DNA from: Sphingobacterium siyangense
Lineage (GTDB): Bacteria > Bacteroidota > Bacteroidia > Sphingobacteriales > Sphingobacteriaceae
NCBI RefSeq assembly: GCF_007830445.1
Contig: NZ_VLKR01000012.1
Coordinates: forward strand, 1 to 64,000
Length of the DNA: 64,000 bases
Reading direction: 5' to 3'
The notes beneath the pieces were generated by a model. The model had not been told where the DNA came from and searched no databases. It saw only the letters and a list, made by a program, of their open reading frames with translations. Shown in pieces: positions 26,190 through 32,706 of this stretch (position 1 is its first letter; the number at the start of each line of letters is the position of its first letter). The position numbers and the translations under genes are program-made.

Positions 26190-26523
26190 TAAAGTATGTT
26201 AAATAATTTATTATTTTTTTATTTTGTTGATTTATAAGTGTTTATTTTTTTTTTTTTTGAGGATGGAGATAATTTTCACCGTAAAATTAGTTGCTGTTCC
26301 CAGATATAACCGATAAGCTTATACAAATAATAGGGGAGCTGAATATGTCCGTATATTGTTTTAACTAAGGGATCTGTCGTTGGATATTGAAGTACTTCGG
26401 TCCCAGGTTTAGATGATTAGACAAGGACTAAGTGGTATAAATAAAACAAAATGGAATGTATCGCTATTATATATGATGTTGGGTGCGTAGTGAGATACCG
26501 TTTAGAAAAACTTTGGATAAATA
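26190..26523. other. Gene-free divergent region, blaI / gpmA
   Basis: A+T-rich with a T-tract near 26240-26260. No ORF, hairpin or full promoter match that I would defend. Confidence 0.35.
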
Positions 26524-27099
26524 ATGGCAAAACTTTTTTTAGTCCGGCATGGACAGTCGCAATGGAATTTAGAAAATCGCTTTACGGGATGGCAAGATGT
26601 TGATATTACTGAATTGGGACAACAGGAAGCTCGGGAGGCGGGACTGGCTCTGGCAAACGAACCAATTGATATAGCATATACCTCGACACTTATAAGAGCG
26701 CAGCATACGTTAAAGATTATTTTGCATGAAATGGGCGATCCTCACATCCCCATTGTTATAGACGCTGCTTTGAATGAACGAGGTTATGGAAAGCTTGAGG
26801 GCTTGAATAAGGCCGAAACAGCCGAAAAATATGGTGCTGAACAGGTGCATATCTGGCGCAGATCTTTTGATGTGCCTCCGCCTGGAGGTGAGAGCCTTAA
26901 AGATACATACGAACGTGTTATTCCATATTATGAACGTTTTATAGCACCCAAACTGAAAGAAGGTAAAAATGTACTCATTGTTGCGCACGGCAATAGCCTA
27001 AGGGCGCTGATTATGTTTTTGGAACATCTTTCTCCGGAACAGATATTGGAACGGGAGATTGCTACCGGGCAACCGATCAAGTATCAAATTGAAGAATAA
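26524..27099 (+). CDS. gpmA: 2,3-bisphosphoglycerate-dependent phosphoglycerate mutase
   Basis: Glycolytic enzyme interconverting 3- and 2-phosphoglycerate through a phospho-histidine. [27 protein letters not shown] (residues 6-32) holds the catalytic His8 (numbered here as the His of RHG at about 9), [20 protein letters not shown] is the substrate-binding block, and [10 protein letters not shown] carries the second catalytic His. At 191 residues it is shorter than the 230-250 of the E. coli form: the segment between the [10 protein letters not shown] block and the AHG motif is reduced, as seen in other short-form members in Bacteroidota. Transcribed alone; its start ATG at 26524 is clear. 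Confidence 0.9.
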   Translation: MAKLFLVRHGQSQWNLENRFTGWQDVDITELGQQEAREAGLALANEPIDIAYTSTLIRAQHTLKIILHEMGDPHIPIVIDAALNERGYGKLEGLNKAETAEKYGAEQVHIWRRSFDVPPPGGESLKDTYERVIPYYERFIAPKLKEGKNVLIVAHGNSLRALIMFLEHLSPEQILEREIATGQPIKYQIEE

Positions 27100-27200
27100 A
27101 CGCTCAATTTTTACAAATTGATAGTTGAACTGTAGAGACTGATAATTTATCGTATTTCTATAGATTCTCCGGGTTTAGCATTTTAAAGATTTACTTGTTT

Positions 27201-27230
27201 TTGTTAGTTGTATCTAACAATTGTTTTCTT
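27201..27230 (+). terminator. Hairpin after gpmA, also of DtxR-site form
   Basis: TTGTTAG (27201-27207) and CTAACAA (27214-27220) form a 7-bp stem with a 6-base loop, followed by TTGTTTTCTT. It may terminate gpmA; the core TTAG-N6-CTAA is also that of the two motifs in the dtxR intergenic region. Confidence 0.5.
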
Positions 27231-27295
27231 AACAAAGAGAAATAACAGTAGATTTCATTTCAAAAAATAACATTTTGATCTCATTCTCTCCTAGT

Positions 27296-27955
27296 TTAGG
27301 CGATAAGGCGTACAAGTAGTGTTGCGGTGACTTTGCTGCTTAGGACTTCTATTGGCCTGTCTTTGTATTCCACTGTGATGCTAGCATCGAACGGTTCTAT
27401 TGATTTGATTGTTAAAGTCGTACCGAGCTCGAGATTTTTCGCTGTCAAATATTGTAAAAGCTCCTTAGAAGATGGCTGAACCGCCATTAATGTAACTATA
27501 TCACCTACTTTACAACTATTTAGAAACACATAGTTTTCCAAAGGCATAACCCCATTAGAATCGGGAATTGGCGACCCGTGGGGATCTACCGTCGGATAAC
27601 CCAATAACTCATCCATTTTACTGAAAAATTCGGGCGAATGTATATGCTCAATCTGTTCAGCAATCTGATGGACTTCATCCCAGGCAAACCCCATTTTCTC
27701 AACCAGATACATTTCAGTAAGTCGATGTTTCCGGATAATAAGGGCGGCTTCTTTCTTTCCTTCTTCAGTTAGCCGCAATGGTTTATAGCTTTCATAATGA
27801 ACGAAACCTTTGTCGGCTAGTTTTTTCATCATACTATTTACTGTGGGCATCTTGATGTCGAGCCTTTTACTTATTTCATTGACATTCGCATCACCCTTTA
27901 GGTAAGTGAGGTTATACAATGCTTTTAAGTAATTCTCTTCGGTCTGTGAAATCAT
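27296..27955 (-). CDS. DtxR/MntR-family metal-dependent regulator
   Basis: A 219-residue protein with the full DtxR layout: winged HTH (residues 1-65: TEENYLKALYNLTYLKGDANVNEISKRLDIKMPTVNSMMKKLADKGFV), a metal-binding and dimerisation domain (AALIIRKHRLTEMYLVEKMGFAWDEVHQIAEQIEHIHS, with the His/Glu ligands) and a C-terminal SH3-like FeoA-type domain (KVGDIVTLMAVQPSSKELLQYL). It would repress metal-uptake genes when Fe(II) or Mn(II) is plentiful. TAAATTTG on the minus strand (27960-27967) is its -7 element, with an inverted repeat just upstream, so self-regulation is likely. Divergent from a TonB receptor whose promoter holds matching sites. Confidence 0.92.
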   Translation of the reverse strand: MISQTEENYLKALYNLTYLKGDANVNEISKRLDIKMPTVNSMMKKLADKGFVHYESYKPLRLTEEGKKEAALIIRKHRLTEMYLVEKMGFAWDEVHQIAEQIEHIHSPEFFSKMDELLGYPTVDPHGSPIPDSNGVMPLENYVFLNSCKVGDIVTLMAVQPSSKELLQYLTAKNLELGTTLTIKSIEPFDASITVEYKDRPIEVLSSKVTATLLVRLIA

Positions 27956-27972
27956 AAGACAAATTTATTAAA

Positions 27973-27990
27973 TATTAGCCGTGTCTAATA
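27973..27990. promoter_or_regulatory. DtxR-type operator in the dtxR promoter
   Basis: TATTAG-CCGTGT-CTAATA, an inverted repeat with the core TTAG-N6-CTAA (27975-27988). It lies in the -33/-7 spacer upstream of the dtxR -7 element (27960-27967). Confidence 0.55.
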
Positions 27991-28006
27991 ATTATGTTAT
28001 AATTAT

Positions 28007-28037
28007 TTTGTTAGTCTAATCTAACTTGTTAGATTTG
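28007..28037 (+). promoter_or_regulatory. TonB-receptor promoter with embedded DtxR-type operator
   Basis: TTTG (28007-28010), 19 bases, TAGATTTG (28030-28037): an exact Bacteroidota promoter. Inside it lie TTAG-TCTAAT-CTAA (28011-28024) and the perfect 18-bp palindrome AATCTAACTTGTTAGATT (28018-28035), which overlaps the -7 element. A bound repressor would block polymerase directly. Confidence 0.7.
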
Positions 28038-28071
28038 CTTATCTAAATTTATAAATATAAAAAAGCAAAAC

Positions 28072-30387
28072 ATGATGAAAGTGTACAGTGCTCATTTGAC
28101 AATTGCCATGGTGCTTACAGGATTTATTTCCTTTGGACAGACAGGTAAGATTAATGGTAAGGTTTACGATAAGAATGGTATGCCGTTAGGAGCAGCATCC
28201 GTTGTTATTCCAAAATTACAGATAGGTGCCAAATCGAACAACTCAGGAAGATATATCGTTGAAAGTATCCCCCATGGTACCTGGGAAGTGGAAGTAAAAC
28301 ACATTGGATTTAAGGAATTCCGTGATTCAGTAAAAGTCGGTCCAGGGGTATTGACCAAAGATATTCAGTTAGATTGGGCTGAACTTTTACTGGATGAAAT
28401 TGTGGTAACGGGTACCAAAACATTTAAACGCAAAACAGAGAGTTCTGTAATGGTAAATATTTTGGATAGCAAGACTTTGGACAATCTACAAGTGTGTAAT
28501 CTTTCGGAGGGTTTGAAGTTTCAACCCGGATTGCGCGTAGAAACAGACTGTCAGACCTGTAACTATACGCAATTGCGGATGAATGGACTTCAGGGTGGTT
28601 ATTCACAGATTCTGATTAACGGTCGGCCAATTTTCAGTCCGTTGATGGGACTCTATGGTATGGAGCAACTACCGGTCAATATGATTGAAAAAATTGAAGT
28701 TGTTCGCGGAGGGGGCTCCTCATTGTATGGTTCAAGCGCAATTGGCGGAACGGTGAATGTGATTACAAAGCTCCCACGGGCAAACAGCTATGAAATCAAT
28801 TCTTTCTATCAGCGTATAGGTGGGGGGACAAATGATTTTAACCTCGGGGGTAACGCAACATTGGTCAACGAGAAAGGGAATGCCGGAACTTCATTCTTCT
28901 TTAACAAGCGGGATCGTGGTTTCTACGATGCAAATGGTGATAATTTTTCTGAAATGCCCAAAATTGAAAATACCTCTGTAGGAATTAATTCATTCTATCA
29001 GTTTTCAGATAATCAAAAATTAGAAGTCTCCTTAAGCAACCTGAATGAATATCGGTTCGGTGGTGAAATGACCGATAAACCTGCGTATTTAACACAGCAG
29101 TCAGAAGAGCGACATCATAAAATTTGGATGGGAAGCACGGATTATCAGATTAACTTCAATCAAGATAAATCGGCATTCATCGTCTATACAGCTTTTCAAA
29201 ATACCAATAGAAAACATTATACCGGCGTATTTCCAGATGATCCTGAGGCGATTGAAAACCATCTCAAGCATCCACCTTATGGGGATTCTAAAACAACAAC
29301 ACTTCAGGGAGGTTTTCAATTGAATCATGAGATCCGCAATTTCTTTAATGGTCGTAATGTATTGACCATTGGGTCGGAGTACGTTTCTGATAAAGTTTAT
29401 GACGAAATTCCGAGTTATAATTATCTCGTGGATCAGCATACCAAAGATTGGGGAAGCTTCTTTCAAAGTGATTGGGATTTGGCGGCTAAGTTTAATGTAT
29501 TGTCGGGTGTTCGGGTTGACAAACATAATTTATTGCATAAAGTTGTTGTCAGTCCGCGAATAGCACTCCTTTATAAATATGCCCCTACAACACAATTTCG
29601 ATTAAGCTATGGAACCGGCTTTAGAGCGCCACAGGCATTTGACGCCGACCTGCATATTGCGTTTGCTGGTGGCGGCGTATCGCGTGTACAGTTATCCCCT
29701 GATTTAAGGGAGGAGCGTTCAAAAAGCCTGAGTGGTTCGATAAACTACGACAAAGCAACTGAAACGTGGATAGCAGGCTTCACCTTGGAAGGATTTTATA
29801 CGCACCTGAATAATGCATTTGTACTTGAGGAAATCGGTGCAGATAATTTTGGGAAGATTTTTGAAAAGCGAAATGGAAACAACGCAACTGTAGCCGGAGG
29901 AACATTGGAATTACGTGCAAATTATGCTAAGAAGATTCAGTTGGAAACTGGATTGACAGTGCAGCAAAGCAAGTATGATAGTCCGGTGTCGTATTTGGAA
30001 GGAGTAGCTCCAATTCGATCATTTTTGCGGACACCCAACGAATATGGTTTTGCCAACCTCAATATTACAGCAAGTAAACCCTGGACAGTCAATTTAAACT
30101 ATGTTTACACGGGAAATATGCGTATTGCCCATGTCGGGGGAGCAGATAATTTTCCTGACGATCAAATGGTACGGACAGGAGCCTTTTCGGAGCTCAATAG
30201 TAAAGTAGCTTATGCATTTAACTTACCGAAATACAAAAATATCATTGAGCTTTATGCAGGGGTAAAAAATATTTTTAACGCGTATCAAACTGATTTTGAT
30301 ACCGGGAAAAATCGCGATAGCAATTACATTTATGGGCCCAACATGCCAAGGACATACTTTGTCGGTGTAAAGATAAAAACACCTTAA
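28072..30387 (+). CDS. TonB-dependent outer-membrane receptor, probably for a metal chelate
   Basis: A 771-residue TonB receptor: signal peptide (ends near GFISFGQ), a carboxypeptidase-regulatory domain (GKINGKVYDKNGMPLGAASV to about residue 100), the plug (EIVVTGTKTFKRKTESSVMVNILD; ILINGRPIFSPLMGLYG; EKIEVVRGGGSSLYGSSAIGGTVNVITK) and a 22-strand barrel. The barrel ends without the usual terminal Phe (TYFVGVKIKTP). The Cys pair in ETDCQTCNYTQLRMNG is typical of one receptor subgroup. The divergent DtxR-type gene and sites in its promoter point to iron or manganese control, so the substrate is probably a siderophore, haem or metal complex. Terminator at 30399. Confidence 0.92.
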   Translation: MMKVYSAHLTIAMVLTGFISFGQTGKINGKVYDKNGMPLGAASVVIPKLQIGAKSNNSGRYIVESIPHGTWEVEVKHIGFKEFRDSVKVGPGVLTKDIQLDWAELLLDEIVVTGTKTFKRKTESSVMVNILDSKTLDNLQVCNLSEGLKFQPGLRVETDCQTCNYTQLRMNGLQGGYSQILINGRPIFSPLMGLYGMEQLPVNMIEKIEVVRGGGSSLYGSSAIGGTVNVITKLPRANSYEINSFYQRIGGGTNDFNLGGNATLVNEKGNAGTSFFFNKRDRGFYDANGDNFSEMPKIENTSVGINSFYQFSDNQKLEVSLSNLNEYRFGGEMTDKPAYLTQQSEERHHKIWMGSTDYQINFNQDKSAFIVYTAFQNTNRKHYTGVFPDDPEAIENHLKHPPYGDSKTTTLQGGFQLNHEIRNFFNGRNVLTIGSEYVSDKVYDEIPSYNYLVDQHTKDWGSFFQSDWDLAAKFNVLSGVRVDKHNLLHKVVVSPRIALLYKYAPTTQFRLSYGTGFRAPQAFDADLHIAFAGGGVSRVQLSPDLREERSKSLSGSINYDKATETWIAGFTLEGFYTHLNNAFVLEEIGADNFGKIFEKRNGNNATVAGGTLELRANYAKKIQLETGLTVQQSKYDSPVSYLEGVAPIRSFLRTPNEYGFANLNITASKPWTVNLNYVYTGNMRIAHVGGADNFPDDQMVRTGAFSELNSKVAYAFNLPKYKNIIELYAGVKNIFNAYQTDFDTGKNRDSNYIYGPNMPRTYFVGVKIKTP

Positions 30388-30398
30388 TGGTGAAAACA

Positions 30399-30437
30399 AA
30401 AAATCCTGCACACCGATGATGAGCAGGATTTTTGTTA
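30399..30437. terminator. Bidirectional terminator after the TonB receptor
   Basis: AAAAATCCTGC (30399-30409) and GCAGGATTTTT (30423-30433) form an 11-bp stem with a 13-base loop, serving the receptor on + and the barrel gene on -. Confidence 0.85.
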
Positions 30438-30454
30438 TTTGTATTCGCGTTATG

Positions 30455-30979
30455 CTATTTCAAAACGAATTTAAATCCTAAAGAAAAACGCGATGGCTCG
30501 AAATTAGAACCATGAGAAAGATTCCACCAAGGTTTCCAGTCGAAATGCATGGCCAATGGTGCAGAAGGTATTTTGAACTCTAGACCCAAAGCTGGACGGA
30601 TCGCAAAATCAGTATGTGTTTTTCCATCTTTCCAATGGTAGTCGTCATACCAGTCGTCGTGCCATTTACCATAATCAATAAATGATACTTGTGGACCAAC
30701 ACCAATGTACCATGAAAGACCTCGAGATCCAGGAATACGTTTGTTGTATGAATAATCTACGCCGATAACAGTAATATTGTCTCCAAATAATACTTGTGCA
30801 TTTCCAGCGTCATTTCCACCAAAATTGTGTTTTATCTGTGGACCGAATAATGTTTGACCATCGCCGACGTCTATTCCAAGACCAATGGCTGTCCGATAGG
30901 GAGTTTGTGCGTTTGCTTGCTGATGAGCAACAAATAGTAGCGTAAAAAGTGTTAGAAAAGGTAGAATTACTTTTTTCAT
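30455..30979 (-). CDS. Small secreted beta-barrel-like protein
   Basis: A 174-residue protein with a clear signal peptide (cleavage near ANAQ, residue 25). The rest has alternating-strand patterns (YRTAIGLGIDVGDGQTLFGPQIKHNF, SWYIGVGPQVSFIDYG, FAIRPALGLEFKI, FSLGFKFVLK) and ends in Lys after a hydrophobic strand, typical of 8-strand outer-membrane barrels. A Trp/Asp/His-rich loop (YGKWHDDWYDDYHWKDGKTH) would face outward. No specific family or ligand is recognised. Transcribed alone. Confidence 0.8.
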   Translation of the reverse strand: MKKVILPFLTLFTLLFVAHQQANAQTPYRTAIGLGIDVGDGQTLFGPQIKHNFGGNDAGNAQVLFGDNITVIGVDYSYNKRIPGSRGLSWYIGVGPQVSFIDYGKWHDDWYDDYHWKDGKTHTDFAIRPALGLEFKIPSAPLAMHFDWKPWWNLSHGSNFEPSRFSLGFKFVLK

Positions 30980-31303
30980 GATAATTTAAAAAAATATAAG
31001 TTGTGTGCTTCCGATTAGAAAGCTTTCGCTGTTCAAACAAATAGTTTGCCAAAGATTTTTTTAATATTTTGATAAACAATAAATGATATGTAACTACCTC
31101 TTTTTTAGTTGATTTTTTTATGGATAATCTAAAAAAAAAATCAACCATATATATTAAAGTATTGTTCTTATAATAGAGAGCTGCTTTTTTAAGGTTTAAT
31201 AGTGCTCAGGCTATTTTTTATTGATGGCTATTATAATTTTAATCGGTGAGGTGTTATTAAATGTTATAAAAAGCAGCATTTAAAATACTACAAAATACAG
31301 CAG
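30980..31303. other. Gene-free divergent region
   Basis: A+T-rich (runs of A at about 31130-31140). It must carry promoters for the barrel gene and for the two small ORFs on the right. No hairpin or repeat stands out. Confidence 0.35.
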
Positions 31304-31543
31304 ATGGAGAAACTACAAATTAATACGGAAAGGATCGAAGAATGGATTGCAGCGGGATATGATGTTCTTCAAGATGGAAAATTAATAAAAGTCGAAGGTG
31401 ATCTGCAGGAATTTCTAAAACAGTTTGCTGATGATACAGCAGATGGAGGACCAAAAACATATCTGTTGAAGGAGCTGCTTACCTGGCCAGAGGAAGATTT
31501 AAAAAAAGTAGAAATGGGTTATGGAACAGATGAAAATAGCTGA
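31304..31543 (+). CDS. Small acidic protein of unknown function
   Basis: A 79-residue acidic protein (MEKLQINTERIEEWIAAGYD...) with no signal peptide or membrane segment; it looks like a short alpha/beta domain with amphipathic helices (LQEFLKQFADDTA, TYLLKELLTWPEEDLKKVEM). The family is not recognised. Its end overlaps the next ORF by 23 bases (or 14, if that one starts at 31530), so the two are almost surely co-translated. The ORF is backed by position and by normal composition rather than by homology. Confidence 0.6.
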   Translation: MEKLQINTERIEEWIAAGYDVLQDGKLIKVEGDLQEFLKQFADDTADGGPKTYLLKELLTWPEEDLKKVEMGYGTDENS

Positions 31544-31817
31544 AGATAAAATTGTACCATTGGATTTTGATTCAGAAGAATTACCTTTTGAAATTCGTGA
31601 GCTACGTCCCGTTGTATTTAGAGAAGAAACGTCGTATTGGTGTTTACTGGGGCCCGATCCGCATCAAGGCGTTTTCGGAAACGGTGAAACGGCTTTAGAT
31701 GCTTTAGCCGACTGGCTAGAAAATTTACAGGTACGTTTAAAAACTGGGGACGAAAATGATGAAGTAGCGAATTATGCTCGGGAAAGTCTTCGGGCATCGA
31801 ATCGTGATGTCTGGTAA
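31521..31817 (+). CDS. Small acidic protein, second of an overlapping pair
   Basis: A 98-residue acidic protein. The middle part (FREETSYWCLLGPDPHQGVFGNGETALDALADWLENL) resembles, at low level, the HicB-like pattern of a strand, a Gly turn and an amphipathic helix, but I do not claim membership. No signal peptide. It may start at ATG 31521 or ATG 31530. It overlaps the previous small gene; the pair has no recognised function. Confidence 0.6.
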   Translation: MEQMKIAEDKIVPLDFDSEELPFEIRELRPVVFREETSYWCLLGPDPHQGVFGNGETALDALADWLENLQVRLKTGDENDEVANYARESLRASNRDVW

Positions 31818-31853
31818 TATTCCGTAGTTATATTAAAAGTCTCCCCATACAGA

Positions 31854-32219
31854 TTAATTACGATTGTTAATCGTCAGTCGTTTGACCCGCAACAGGAGTT
31901 CTTCTGGGCTAAACGGTTTCACCATAAAATCTGAAGCGCCAAGGTCAAAAGCTTCAATGACGACTTCCTCTTGTCCCATGTTGGAAAGTACAATAACCGG
32001 GATTTTTTTCTCGAGCTTTTTTATGGAAGAAAGGACTTCTATCCCCGAAGCAAATGGCATCATAATGTCAGTAATGATTAGATCCGGATCGATTGTACTA
32101 ATCTTTTCAATTGCATCTTTTCCATTGTTGGTAGTGATAACCTCGTGACCTGCCTTGATCAGTTTGTATTGAACTGTCCGTAATATCAATTCATTATCTT
32201 CTGCAATTAAGATGACCAT
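31854..32219 (-). CDS. Single-domain response regulator (CheY-like receiver)
   Basis: A 121-residue receiver domain with all catalytic residues: the acidic pair in AEDN (residues 7-8), phospho-acceptor Asp51 in LIITDIMMP, Ser79 in VIVLSN and Lys101 in MVKPF. It has no output domain, so it must act by protein contact. No histidine kinase is adjacent; the next genes are a P-type ATPase on the other side of a long divergent region and two small ORFs. Partner and pathway are unknown. Confidence 0.93.
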   Translation of the reverse strand: MVILIAEDNELILRTVQYKLIKAGHEVITTNNGKDAIEKISTIDPDLIITDIMMPFASGIEVLSSIKKLEKKIPVIVLSNMGQEEVVIEAFDLGASDFMVKPFSPEELLLRVKRLTINNRN

Positions 32220-32706
32220 CTTGTTTTTATTATTAATATACTATTATGGAGGCCACAGCAAGTTTAGATGCTATTCCATATCTAACGATAGGTACAGAAA
32301 TATTTTAACAATATGTTTAGTTTCTAGCTTCTATTTGTGTTATACATGATCTGAAAACATAGGTAGCAAAGAAGGACTTCAATCGCAAGAAGCTGTCTTG
32401 GCATTACTGGAAAAATGATCGTAAAATTGCTTTTGGCTAATATGAAATTCAAAGTCCCCAAATGAATTTCTGCGCAAATATATCATTGTAATAGAAATAT
32501 GCAATAAAAGAAAAGTATTAGAAGGTAAATTTTATGCTAATATGTTGCTGATAAGTCATGTAGCCTTTCTTTTTTACAAAAAGTAAAAGCTGTAAATAAA
32601 AGATTGTAACATGATGTTACATGTGAAGGAGATGATCGTCGACAGATGATTTAACTCCTGGATACAAGAATTATTCATTATATTTAGGTAACCTAGTTCA
32701 TTCGAT
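32220..32706. other. Long divergent region before the P-type ATPase
   Basis: 487 bases without a gene. It contains the palindrome at 32605-32621 and, nearer the ATPase, TATATTTA at about 32678-32685 (one base off TAnnTTTG) followed by TAGGT-A-ACCTA (32685-32695), another small inverted repeat. Confidence 0.45.
32605..32621. promoter_or_regulatory. 17-bp perfect palindrome, candidate operator
   Basis: TGTAACAT-G-ATGTTACA, with 8-bp arms around one base, about 85 bp upstream of the P-type ATPase start. Form and position suggest a dimeric regulator site. No regulator gene is adjacent. Confidence 0.5.

Noticed and set aside
31521..31817. HicB antitoxin
   Set aside because: Only a short turn-helix stretch resembles it; the neighbour does not look like HicA and has no His active site.
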